The position numbers and the translations under genes were made by a program. Shown piece by piece: positions 54,600 through 64,000 of a stretch of DNA of 64,000 bases (its first letter is position 1; every line of letters begins with the position of its first letter). The notes beneath the pieces are model-generated. The model did not search any database and was not told the origin of the DNA. It worked only from the letters and a program-made list of their open reading frames with translations. The stretch comes from Heliocidaris erythrogramma (Eukaryota > Echinodermata > Echinoidea > Camarodonta > Echinometridae): positions 17,085,563-17,149,562 of the forward strand of contig CM046861.1 in the NCBI GenBank assembly GCA_025617745.1, written 5' to 3'.

Positions 54600-55080
54600 A
54601 AGTGAGAGAAAAAAGCCTAAAAAGGCGCTACGAGCCGTTATCTTTCCCTCAAAATTTGCCAAAACGTCAAAGTTTTCGGGCGGGAAAGGGACCCCCCCCC
54701 CCCCCCCTCCTTCCACCTATACTGTTACATACAGTGCAGTATTGCGTCAAAATAATTGAAAAGCAGTCAGGGCATCGAACTAACTAAATGTTTGCTACGA
54801 GCCGTTATTTTTCTCTCAAATTTGCTAAAACGTCAGAGCTTTCTGGCTGCGCATGGGAAGGGGGAAACTCCCCCTCCCTGCACTCACCCTGCTACATACA
54901 GCGCATATTGCGTCCAAATAACTGAAAAGCACTCAGGGCGTCGAACTAACTTTCCGCCTAAAAAGGGTGCTTTCCATCTTTCTCTCAAATTTGCTCAAAC
55001 GGTAGAGCTTTCGGGGGGGGGGGGTGTGTGGGAATCCCCTAAACTCCCCCTCCCTGCACACCCCCCCCCCCTGGTTTCTA
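54600..55080. repeat. Tandem repeat of about 170 bp, three diverged copies
   Basis: Copies near 54612, 54793 and 54962 share CTACGAGCCGTTAT, CTCAAATTTGC.AAACG, AGCTTTCGGG and, in the first two, GTTACATACAG/ATTGCGTC.AAATAA. Each has a poly-C/GGAAACTCCCCCTCCC stretch. Gly/Pro-rich ORFs of about 100 codons are artefacts. Confidence 0.75.
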
Positions 55081-55166
55081 CCCGCTTTATTCTAAAGTAT
55101 GAGATATGTTGCAAACGAACACTCTTTCTCTGCCCAATTTCATTTATGTATATTTCCGTTTCCATA

Positions 55167-55350
55167 TCTAGTCAACAGCTTATAATTCTCTCCCTCTCTT
55201 TCTCTCTTCGCATATTTGATTTACAATACATCATCTCTCTTATTGTATAGATAGATATACAATAAGAGAGATGATGTATTGTAAATCAAATATGCGAAGA
55301 GAGAAAGAGAGGGAGAGAGAGGGAGATAATTATAAGCTGTTGATTAGATA
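55167..55350. repeat. Near-perfect 90-bp-arm palindrome
   Basis: Left arm about 55167-55248 (CAACAGCTTATAATT, TCTTCGCATATTTGA, TACATCATCTCTCTTATTG) and right arm 55260-55350 are almost exact complements around TATAGATAGATAT. A transcript would form a long hairpin. Confidence 0.9.
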
Positions 55351-55367
55351 TAATTTAGACATTTAAA

Positions 55368-55612
55368 TACAATATTAAGGAAACTCTGGCTCATACATTT
55401 AGGTGCATTCGAGTCTGTTTTTTTTTTTTGCACATTGAATATTTATTTAGTGCAAAGTTATCAAACTCAACTCTGTAGTCAAACGAAAGGAACTGAATTT
55501 AATACAATATTAAGGAAAATGTGGGTATGGCTCATACATTTAGGTGCATTCTAGTCTGTTTTTGTGTGCACATTGCATACTAGTATTTATTTAGTGCAAA
55601 GCTATCAAAATA
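55368..55612. repeat. Direct tandem duplication, about 135 bp
   Basis: AATACAATATTAAGGAAA, CTCATACATTTAGGTGCATT and TATTTATTTAGTGCAAAG occur at about 55368-55460 and again at about 55502-55612. Confidence 0.88.
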
Positions 55613-55619
55613 TTCAAAC

Positions 55620-56685
55620 TAAAAGATTTTCTTACAGAGAGGTCCATGGTTATACTATATAATTCGTTGGTTTTATCACATGTGTTATATTGTAATATTA
55701 TATGGGCAATTGTAGTAATATAAAAATGAATTCGTTGTTTTTGCTTCAGAAGCGAGCGATTCGCATTATTACAAACTCAAGTTATTTGGCACACACGGAA
55801 CCTGTATTTCATCGTTTAAAAACTTTGAAAATACAAGATATTCATACTTTGCAGACAGGCATTTTTATGTATAAATATTCCTATAATCATCTTCCTTCTT
55901 TATTTCACAATATATTTCAGTTAAACTCTAACATTCATACATATCCGACCCGTCGATCTATAGATTATCATTTAGAAAATCCCAAAATAATAAAAGCTCA
56001 AAAATCAATAAGACATCACGGACCAGACGTTTGGAATACCTTACCAAATCAAATAAGACAATGTGTGTCTCTCTTTTCTTTTAAGGCATCCCTAAAAAAA
56101 ATGTTGTATTCAAAATATCAACAGACTTGATATTTCTCAACTCTTGGTCACTCTGTTAAGTTGTGTCAGAAAGACTATTTTGCATTGTATCTTGTCATTC
56201 TTAATTCAATATTCCATAACATCAATAGATAATGGCTTATGTTCTCCCATAACACACCATTTTCATTACGCAAAATACAATATGCACACACACAACACAC
56301 ACACACACACACTCCTGCGCAGTAATGCGCATATTTCTTTTCTCTTCTCTTGTTTTTTTTTGTTCGTTTTTATAGTAAGATGTTACCTCCATGTTATTTC
56401 TTTGAGGCTGTCATCCTCGTCAAGCTTTGCTTATGATGGCAGTCTCCTACATTTTTTCAATTTGCTGTATTGCATAATACTTACAAATTACTAGTATACA
56501 TTACTTATATTTCTATTTTTATATAATACGTTCAACTCTATATGTATATTATGTAATTCATTTGCTTATATGTTTATATGTATGTATTATTTTGTATTAT
56601 GCAGTATCTGTTCATATGTTATCTCTTGCCTTTGTTATATACATGGAAAAATGTAGAAATAAAATCAAAAAATCAAATCAAAAAA
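55620..56685 (+). pseudogene. Non-LTR retrotransposon 3' fragment, ORF end plus 3' UTR
   Basis: The open stretch 55702-56130 encodes LLQKRAIRIITNSSYLAHTE, then PVFHRLKTLKIQDIHTLQTG, YPTRRS and HGPDVWNTLPNQIRQCVSLF. This is the conserved block after the reverse-transcriptase core of CR1/RTE-like elements (K-R-A-I-R-I, W-N-L-P). Upstream, LVLSHVLYCNIIWG is readable in another frame, so the element is 5'-truncated and frameshifted. A UTR of about 550 bp ends in an A/TCAAA-rich tail near 56680. The last 143 codons are intact, suggesting relatively recent insertion. Confidence 0.85.
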
Positions 56686-56689
56686 GGAA

Positions 56690-57280
56690 CTGCACAATGA
56701 ACAGTTTTCTTTCAAGGGGCACGGGATGGAAGTGCTCCCGCCCCCCTAAATCCGCAACTGGGATTTTCGATAAAACACGTACATTGTAGAACACTAACGT
56801 TACAGTGACTGGGGTGGACGGCCAATAACAGGTACGTGCTTATTAAAGAAATTCGACGTATACCAAAGATCCGGCTTTATAAATGAAAAGTCCGCTTATA
56901 ATTTCCTTGTCTCCGGGGACGTCTTTGATCCTTTTATTTCCAGACCGCTAAGTGAGCCCGAACCCGGGGCCCGAACATGCCGATAATTGCACATCGCCGA
57001 AATGCTTTGTTAGTCGGTTACAATTAGGAACGCGCGTTAATTTGCAACATTCTATTCAATCACTTATCTTCGCCTCTTCATTGGATGAAACTTGACGAAT
57101 CAAAAGGTTGGCCTAGAGACAGGTAGGGGCAAGAAGACACGCACCTGTGGAACTCTAATTCTTTCACCACATCTTAAAAAGCGCATTCTTCAAACGGTCA
57201 CGAATCTTTAAACACCTTCCCTTCGCAAACTACCTTACGTTTAGAAGAGTTACTACTAAGATTCCGTACTCTTAAACAAG
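56690..57280. promoter_or_regulatory. 5' region of homeobox copy B
   Basis: Little repeat content from 56840 to 57280, immediately before the copy B start. It contains GCTTTGTTAG, where CTTTGTT at 57005-57011 is a consensus TCF/LEF core about 270 bp upstream of the ATG. A CTTAAAAAGCGC lies at about 57174. Whether these act is unknown; TCF input would fit regulation of Pmar1-like genes by beta-catenin. Confidence 0.35.
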
Positions 57281-57430
57281 ATGACGAACATTTTATCATC
57301 CTCCTGCTCTCAACTGACGAAGAAGCAGACTGAAATTCTAGAGGCTGTATTCATCACCAACATACGGCCCGATATCACTACTAGAGATGGACTGGCAAAG
57401 ACACTAAAACTTAGTAACCTCTTGATTCAC
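57281..57430 (+). CDS. Homeobox copy B, exon 1 (N-terminal homeodomain)
   Basis: Fifty codons from ATG 57281 to a GTGAGTTT donor, phase 0: MTNILSSSCSQLTKKQTEIL, EAVFITNIRPDITTRDGLAK, TLKLSNLLIH. The homeodomain occupies residues 5-64. Paired-class marks are P-D at 26-27, T-R at 30-31 and the intron at 46/47. The N-terminal arm has no Arg or Lys before K10, which is unusual. Very close to copy A (46625). The protein is expected to be a small nuclear transcription factor. Pmar1/Phb affinity is proposed from domain class, short length, tandem arrangement and repression motifs in exon 2. Confidence 0.87.
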
Positions 57431-57770
57431 GTGAGTTTTTTTTTTATTATCATATTAAAGTAAAGAGTTGCGAGTCTTGCGACTGATATCAATTGCAAAT
57501 TATCTGCAATCAATCGCAACTCTTTATAAGACGAGGCCCTGATTGCAGTTATTTTGTATCAGAATTTATCAGAATCAAATGCTTTATAACAAAGAGCCAC
57601 TGTCATTGTTATTGCCTGTTGCAAGGAAGTTTTAATTGTTTTCTGATGTCTTAAAAGAACATGAAAAGAAATTCACATTCACATTTTGAGTTTTCATTAA
57701 TTTAATTTACTTATCATAAAACTGTTCAGGATTTTATTGCTTATAATTTTTGCCCTTATTGCATTTCCAG

Positions 57771-58271
57771 GTTTGGTTCCAGAATCGTCGTCTCAGGCTT
57801 CGTCGCAGTCCACCTCAGAGGGTAGTCTCTCAAACGAGCCCGGTCGATGTCATCAGCCACCCCATTGATCTCTCCGTCTCCAGCAGGACCACCGGAATAC
57901 CGAGGTCATCGATTGACGTCACTGACCACCCCATAGATCTCTCAATCTCCGATAAGGCCAGTCGAAAACGAAAGTCACCATGCGACATCAATGACCGCGA
58001 GAGGACGCCTCTTCCCTGCAAGAAATCACCCACCATTCCAACCGCGATGACGTCATCAAGCTATCAGTCCTATGGTTGTTGTGGGGCCATCCGAAGCGAG
58101 GCATCACGTGACACACCAAGCGACGCCACCAGTTCGCTAATGTCTGTTGACTTTCTCTCCCGTAGCAGCCGTACTGAGAGTACGCCGAGTCGTGATGTAG
58201 GACATTTCTTCAGAACACCAATGTTCTGTCCATCAGCAGCCTTTCCATACATCACCTACTACCGTTGCTAA
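57771..58271 (+). CDS. Homeobox copy B, exon 2 (helix 3, CtBP-type motifs)
   Basis: Follows a GCATTTCCAG acceptor. Opens VWFQNRRLRLRR with intact Asn51 and Gln50. A duplicated unit of about 23 residues follows, each copy ending HPIDLS (PIDLS at residues 81-85 and 104-108). P-x-D-L-S is the CtBP corepressor-binding motif, so the protein is probably a repressor. Then come RKRKSPCDI (nuclear localisation type), CKKSPTIPTAM, and SSLMSVDFLSRSSR at 171-184, which is identical in copy A. The C-terminus is RDVGHFFRTPMF...YYRC, stop at 58269-58271. Total 216 residues, two exons. A repressor role would match the established function of sea-urchin Pmar1, but that identity is inference. Confidence 0.87.
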   Translation, partial: VWFQNRRLRLRRSPPQRVVSQTSPVDVISHPIDLSVSSRTTGIPRSSIDVTDHPIDLSISDKASRKRKSPCDINDRERTPLPCKKSPTIPTAMTSSSYQSYGCCGAIRSEASRDTPSDATSSLMSVDFLSRSSRTESTPSRDVGHFFRTPMFCPSAAFPYITYYRC

Positions 58272-59345
58272 TTAAAGTTTTGAACAGCCGAGCCTTTCAT
58301 CACGAAGTGTAGGAATGTTGTAATCCTTGCCGATTAAATTTTAATTTTATAGTAGACTATTAAATGTACACAGTATTGTTATTTGGTAAATAATTTCATT
58401 GCAGTTGAGTTATTGTTGTTCATGCAAGTTGAATAACTTCATCAGACTTCATAATGTAATGTAATGTGCTCGGTCTGTTTTGTTACTAAATATACTTAGT
58501 GTTTTGTTTTTGTTACTAAATATATAAGAAAAGAAACAAAATGTTTATTTTATCGTTGTTTTTAGTCTCGACAATAACAAATCAACAAAAGTGCTTGAGG
58601 AGATGAAAGTTAAGCATAAGGTAGAACATAAGGATTTAAAAGTACAAGAGAGAGAAGTACAAGAGTTGCCTTGAGGGAAGTAGGAAAGAGAGAGAGAGAG
58701 ATAGAGAGAGAGAATTAAAAATCCGAAACGATATAGGAAGAGTAAAGAAAGAATATTTTAAATCCTATATTAACACATATTTAAATTGCAGACTCTCTCT
58801 TTCTCTACAGAATATATCTTGTTCAAACATATTTCATTTCCGACTATCACGTCTGCTCATTTTCCCTTCTCTCTCTCGCTCTCTGTCCCTCTCTCTCTCT
58901 CTCTCTCTCTTCTCTTTTTAAAGTGAACATTTAATTTCGTCACCAAAATACACTAAATAAGTTATGAAAATAATTACAAACTATACAATTTCGCTGCCCG
59001 AATTTCGGTTGCCCAAATATTGGCATTTCCAAAATTCTCGGTGGGGGAGAGGGGGGAGGAGGGGACCACCACGTCGTAAGGCTATACGAATGATGCGTCA
59101 ACATATTATAAAGACAACATTGTGTCCCCGCTTAGAGTTATCAAGGTTAAGGGCACATTGCAACGGTTAAGGAATGGCGTTCCCTGAAAAGACAAAACAA
59201 CATATTATGAAAGAAGAAACAATTGGAATATCGATTTATGCATTGCCCCCAACTGGGAAGATTGGTCATTCTTTAACATCGCTTTCATTATTCTACCGAG
59301 TGATACAGTTTTTCATGTGAGGAAGGATTGATAAACCTTAAGTGC
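58272..59345. other. 3' flank of homeobox copy B
   Basis: Direct duplication TGTTACTAAATATA at 58480 and 58513. GA microsatellite at 58685-58715 and CT microsatellite at 58870-58912. No further gene seen. Confidence 0.45.
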
Positions 59346-59349
59346 GGTA

Positions 59350-59840
59350 GAGAACAAGAAAAGTATAGTAAACGAAGAAGCTTGACTGGGGAGGAATTTT
59401 TAATTTGTAAACAAATCTTTCGGCATATTACTCCCAGTGTTAAAGATCGTATGCTCGATCTATAATGAAAAAACACAAGTCAGAAAAAATTGGAACCAGC
59501 GGGATTCGAACCTGTCAGGAGTAATATGCCGAAAGATTTGTTTACAAATTAAAAATTCCTCACCAGTCAAGCTTCTTCGTTTACTAACCATTGTTCCACG
59601 GCGGACCGTTTGAATATTAATGAGTCAGAAAGAAGAGGATCTTGGGTATTTGATTCTAGTTCGTCGTGACTTGGCCGTGAACCAGAATAGCCTGGTGGTT
59701 AAGTCGCTGCCCGGCAAGCAGTAGATGACAGGTTCGAATCCCGCTGGTTCCAATTTTTTCTGACTTGTGTTTTTCATTATAGATCGAGCATACGATCTTT
59801 AACACTGGGAGTAATATGCCGAAAGATTTGTTTACAAAGA
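59350..59840. repeat. Nested inverted repeats carrying a tRNA-like sequence
   Basis: Segment 59350-59438 (AAGCTTGACTGG, ATTTTTAATTTGTAAACAAA, TCTTTCGGCATATTACTCC) is inverted at 59517-59586. Segment 59402-59516, ending GGAACCAGCGGGATTCGAAC, is inverted at 59729-59838. Thus the same sequences fold in two mutually exclusive ways. The plus copy at 59678-59755 has a tRNA-like shape. Confidence 0.8.
59678..59755 (+). repeat. tRNA-like sequence (tRNA-derived, not a functional tRNA)
   Basis: A-box-like TAGCCTGGTGGTTAAG, an anticodon arm CTGC-CCGGCAA-GCAG (triplet GGC, but C instead of U before it), B-box-like GGTTCGAATCC, and an acceptor-like GAACCAG...CTGGTTC. A run of six T follows, a pol III terminator type. 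T-stem mismatches and an overlapping D-arm argue against a working tRNA. Confidence 0.6.
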
Positions 59841-59849
59841 AAAGTATAA

Positions 59850-60907
59850 TTATAAGAAGTTCAAAAACAGAAAAGATAAGATAGACGCTTTTAAATTACT
59901 TGTGCAAAAGCAATTATAGCATTTGGGCAAAAGTTATAGGCCGACGATGTGTATTAATTTTGATGGTTATCTTTACTACAAAATTGGCATTCATCATAAA
60001 AATCTTACTTGCTGTTTCTTCGTATATATGGACATCATATTATGAAGAATAAAAATAACCCAAAGTAAAAAAAATAAATTAATCGAAATATTAATTTATA
60101 TTCCCTAGGTATCTCTTGAGTGATACATAGAACAGAATCGTAAGTGGCTGGTCCAAGAGATAGGGTTATATTAAAGCAGAGTTATAGATATATAGTACGG
60201 TACATGTACATGTGGGGTTTTTTTAATTAAAAACTTTTTTTTAATAATATTTTGTTGCTTCCTCTCAAGATCAATATTACATTTCAAGAAACAATCATCA
60301 TATAAAATAATTTGCATATACAAGGAAACTTAATGAAATACATTAATACCAGTAGAAAATATAAAATTCTCTGAAATTATCCATGATTATTTTTCGATGA
60401 AAAGAAGAATACAATGCATCAATCGTTGGACATAAATATATAACTATTTTCTTTCATATAATACTTTATAGTAATAATAAAGAGCTTTTTGTTTCAAGTA
60501 ATATATTATTCCTTCGTCTTGAGAAAGATACATTAATATCATGCACATTAAATCATAATACAGTGCATATAATATTCAGACAAAAAGGAACTAAAGAACA
60601 AAGTTTACATATACCAATTATACTTTTAAACAATATAAGGTCTTCTTAAAATATACGGAATAACAAAGGCTCTTTTTTTTTAGAAGGAAAAAAAATACAA
60701 TATATCGATCATTGAACATGCATTTAGAAAAAAAAATATCAATTATACATGATTTCTTGAAACGATTCTTTATTTAAAATTTTTTTTAGAGAAAGATATA
60801 CATGGCCCACCCGAACTCACCCTTACACACTCATCTCATCCCCCACCCCTTCCCCCTCACCATTCTCCTACCAATCACACTCACTCATTCTCACTCCCAC
60901 TTCTCGC

Positions 60908-60940
<33 letters not shown>

Positions 60941-61061
60941 CATACGAACACCCACGCACGCATCCAGTTCCGGTTTGCCTGTCCGCAATGAGTACATAAC
61001 AAAAGCAAACAAACATAACAACAAAAAAAAAAAAACATGAATACAACAAACGAAAACAAAA
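59850..61061. other. AT-rich region, no gene recognised
   Basis: Poly-C at 60909-60938 within a CA/CT-rich segment (60800-60960). No exon supported; Pro/Gly-rich ORFs are artefacts. Confidence 0.4.
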
Positions 61062-61400
61062 TCAAAGAAACGCATCAATCTGTTCCCATTTCCTTAAGTG
61101 CACCCCCAATTTCCCCTTTTTGTTGGCTATCTTATATTCTTCGTCTCTGTGATCTTTTATCAAACTGTTTTCGGTAGAGATGGCAGCTCGCCTTGTTTTC
61201 TTGAAGAAAAAAAATATGTATTTTACAAGAAAAATTACACAATTTAATAAATATATTCGTACGGTTTTACCCGATAGTCCCATAAAAATGGATTTCCAAT
61301 CATTTATATTAATTTCTCTTAGATGTGGGTTAAGATATGTGCGCCCCCTACCGAGCAATTTCCGTTATAATTTAAACGAAGCTTAACTACAGAACTATAC
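61062..61400 (-). pseudogene. Possible non-LTR retrotransposon C-terminal relic
   Basis: The minus strand reads NDWKSIFMGLSGKTVRIYLL, then CVIFLVKYIFFF, ISTENSLIKDHRDEEYKIAN and KLGVHLRKWEQI, resembling the extreme C-terminus of zf-RVT-type retrotransposon ORFs. It is short and without catalytic motifs, so this is tentative. Confidence 0.5.
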
Positions 61401-63100
61401 AGAGTTCTATGACCGAGACCAGCGATTGGTGGAAAGAACAATTCGCATGGTCGCTTTGCATGATTAAATTTGCTTCAGGGAATATGTTCTCCCAGATTAT
61501 AATGATATAGTGACTCTTCTTTAATAATTAAGTGATTATTATTTATTGATCCAAAGCAGGAGCTATAGTGTGATTTTTTAATTATTTATTAAGTATTACT
61601 TGTTTGTAATAATGAGATTCAGACCTAAAGCCTCGTAGGCCTATTCGCATAAATAGGTAGACTAAGTTCAACCTTGCTTTTGTCCAATACAATTTAGCCT
61701 CTAATTTTCTAACAAGCAGTTGAAGCAGGCGAAAATACAACGAAAAATGTCCACAATTCTGGCAACTTGGCGACAAGGCTCCAAAGTTTGCCTATAGAAA
61801 GTTTCAAATCGGGAATGTCAACCCCTGGAAAAATCATATGCATCAATATAACATCAGAAAAAAAAATCTTGAGTCAGAATGATATTGAATCCAAAGAGAA
61901 TGTCATTAAAAGTTGTGTAGTAACCTTCAATTGACTAAAACCAAAAACCACTACAAAAATAATCAATAGCAAATGACATTATATGGGCAGGGATTGCATA
62001 GTTGTAGATAATGGTATATGACATCACAAAACAACATTATTATTCCAGTAAGATCTATATAGCCTACATGGAATCAGAATTTTTTTTTTTTAAAGCAAAT
62101 TACAAAACAACAAATTACAAATAAATGATTTGAATGACAAACAAATTACAAAAGGCATCATAAACCCAATAAAAGCAACCCCCCCCCCCCCCCCCAAAAA
62201 AAAAAAAAAAAAAAAAAAATGGGTAAAGATCAAGAATGCAGCTCCACGGTAAAAAAAAAACAGAAAAAAGGGAAAAGTGGGTTAACTATACCAATATAAT
62301 GTAAGACTAAAAAAATAAACCCTTACCAACGGAAAAACCGGGACAAATAGACCCGAGAGGCGGAGCAATCCACACAAAAACAATCACCTACAACACAAAA
62401 CACCCAACACCCCCTCCCTCTGACTCCCCTTCCTACCCATCCCGACCCTTATCATACTCTCCCACCCTCACACTCCCCATGCACACAACCAAACATACGG
62501 ATTGCTCAGCCACCCGAGCCGACCCGTCCCAAGAACGTCGTGAAGGGGCAAGTAAACCTTGCATTTAAGAAATCAAAATAACCCATCAAACAACATTATA
62601 GTCTAACAAAAAATCAACCAGTAAAGCCTCGGAGGAGCATTCTTAAAGTACATGTACAAAGAATGGCAATTAAAATTAAACTTTCGTTTAAATTCTAAAA
62701 CTGATTAATTCGAGCAAATTACAATAGTTACAAGTGCTTATACTATTTTAAAGATGGTATAATAAAACAAAGATAGTAGCCAAAATAACAAATCGTTTGC
62801 TCAAAATGTGATCAAGTCAAGCATTGGAGTGGATAAATAGACAACATAAGGCAGTAAAAAGTACATGATAAATGTAAAGGAGTACACGAATAAAGCCAAT
62901 ACATCAGCTTAAATATGTGTATCTATAAATGTAGAGGGTTGCATTAAGAACTACATGTACACCGAGAAACTGAACTCTATGTACATACATTATATGCATT
63001 AGGACACAAAATGTAACTTACACAGAACATACCGGCCCAGTATTCAGTTAACAAATTACTACAGAAATCAACAAGATAAAATACAAAATAACTCTTCAAA
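61401..63100. other. No gene recognised
   Basis: Poly-C/poly-A tract at 62180-62219. C-rich stretch at 62400-62480 of CAACACCCCCTCCC type. A CAATCAC..ACCCGAGCC segment at 62340-62530 may be the 3' UTR of the minus-strand retrotransposon. Nothing else supported. Confidence 0.4.
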
Positions 63101-64000
63101 GTTGTACAATGTTATAAAAGGATTGTGTGTGTGACAGGGTAAACCCATGATAGCAGAGCCTCCCTGCCCCATATAGATTGCCCTACAAAAGGAAGAAATC
63201 AACAATCAAAGTTACACAAAGGGCCTGGACAGGCAAACATAATCTGTTAACCCCATTTCTCCATAGTGGGTCTCCACTATAGAAGATACATGTAGATAAA
63301 AACAATCATAAATCAAAACGCCATTTACTGAAGTGGATGGACAGTTTGTTCCTTTTCTTAGCTAACAAATATTCAAATTCTTTCTTTTTTTAACAAAGGA
63401 CTTGAAAACAACGAAATTTGGAAGATTGTTTTTAAACTTACAAATGTAAATATGGAATTTCAATAATAAAAATAAATAAGAGACAAACTTATCACCACAA
63501 ATTCCAAAAATCTTTTCCAAATTAGACACATTATGGATAACAAAATTTTGAGATTTCCGAGAGATAATGACCAAAAGATCTCTCCAGAGTGGAGATACTT
63601 TTTCACAATCGCAAAATAAATGAACCAATGTTTCTTCTTTTTTGTTACAAAGTGAGCAATTAGGCGAATCTTTTCTTTTAATCCTATACAGAAAGTCATT
63701 CAGAGCAATAGCCTTGTGAAAGATTTTAAAATAAAAACTTCGAAGTTTAGTATCAATAGTACAGAAAAAGTTAGTAATATGTATTTTCTCCCAATGAATT
63801 TGAAGTAGCCGGTACAGGTAAATTGTCGTTCCAATATGCATATCTCTTGTCAGGAACATGGGCACCAAACAAAACATTGTAAGCATCTTTAGGAACCTTT
63901 TTAGTACTCAGCAACTTTTGGACAATGGTTTCATGGACTCCAACAATATCAACATCAAAATTTTCTTTCCAATCTTCAGGAATACATTTAATTAAAAAAT
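63101..64000 (-). pseudogene. Non-LTR retrotransposon 3' portion, runs off the window
   Basis: The minus strand from 64000 reads IPEDWKENFDVDIVGVHETI and VPKDAYNVLFGAHVPDKRYA. One frame change near 63820 leads into an open stretch of about 150 codons. That stretch includes LQIHWEKIHITNFFCTIDTK, LRSFYFKIFHKAIALNDFLY, then CSLCNKKEETLVHLFCDCEK and LWRDL. CSLC...H...C is the zf-RVT motif, as in 42890-43020. The end KSFVKKRKNLNIC is followed by 3' UTR. It is 5'-incomplete because of the window edge. Confidence 0.82.

Noticed and set aside
54433..54787. ORFs of about 100-113 codons rich in Pro/Lys/Gly
   Set aside because: Produced by poly-C tracts and a tandem repeat of about 170 bp.
59678..59755. 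Functional tRNA gene
   Set aside because: C in place of U33, T-stem mismatches and no proper D-stem; better read as tRNA-derived.

Overview
This is a eukaryotic, intron-containing, AT-rich genomic window full of simple repeats, poly-C/poly-G runs and fragmentary mobile elements. The best lineage guess is a deuterostome, probably an echinoderm. The reasons are a tandem pair of small paired-class homeobox genes resembling the sea-urchin/sea-star Pmar1/Phb group, non-LTR retrotransposon relics, tRNA-derived SINEs and a high load of foldback MITEs. The species cannot be fixed from the sequence alone. No rRNA, intact tRNA gene, operon or CRISPR array is present.

Minus strand, about 2.1-39.4 kb: a tandem cluster of single-pass membrane proteins whose ectodomains are built from WSC domains. 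Gene 1 is complete in three exons (7091-6992 signal peptide, 6249-5983 WSC, 2631-2156 transmembrane segment and tail; 280 aa). Gene 2 is represented only by its transmembrane/tail exon (12014-11531), which carries a one-base deletion. Gene 3 has six recognisable exons (signal peptide 39425-39317, WSC 33294-33016, linker 28775-28710, WSC 28051-27791, stalk 24090-24037, transmembrane segment plus a very long tail 22974-21246), with one apparent frameshift in the tail. All internal junctions are phase 1, so exons can be shuffled in frame. The tails share a motif around D-G-Y-L-[LV]-P-E-L, and gene 3 adds repeated tyrosine motifs and proline-rich stretches, suggesting a signalling receptor family. 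A decayed WSC exon lies between genes 1 and 2.

Plus strand, 46.6-58.3 kb: two paralogous two-exon homeobox genes 10.6 kb apart. Copy B (57281-58271, 216 aa) has an intact WFQNRR helix 3 and two PIDLS motifs of the CtBP-binding type. Copy A (46625-47538, 207 aa) has an open frame and intact splice sites, but the invariant homeodomain Asn51 is Ile, Arg52 is His and both PIDLS motifs are gone.

The rest is introns and intergenic DNA carrying TTAA-flanked MITEs, a Helitron-like element, a TIR family with subterminal CATTCAAATTCG arrays (two copies), non-LTR retrotransposon 3' ends, a roughly 2.1-kb inverted repeat at 51.9-54.0 kb, palindromic minisatellites and several nested foldback structures. 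Most short ORFs in these regions are repeat or low-complexity artefacts and are not annotated as genes.
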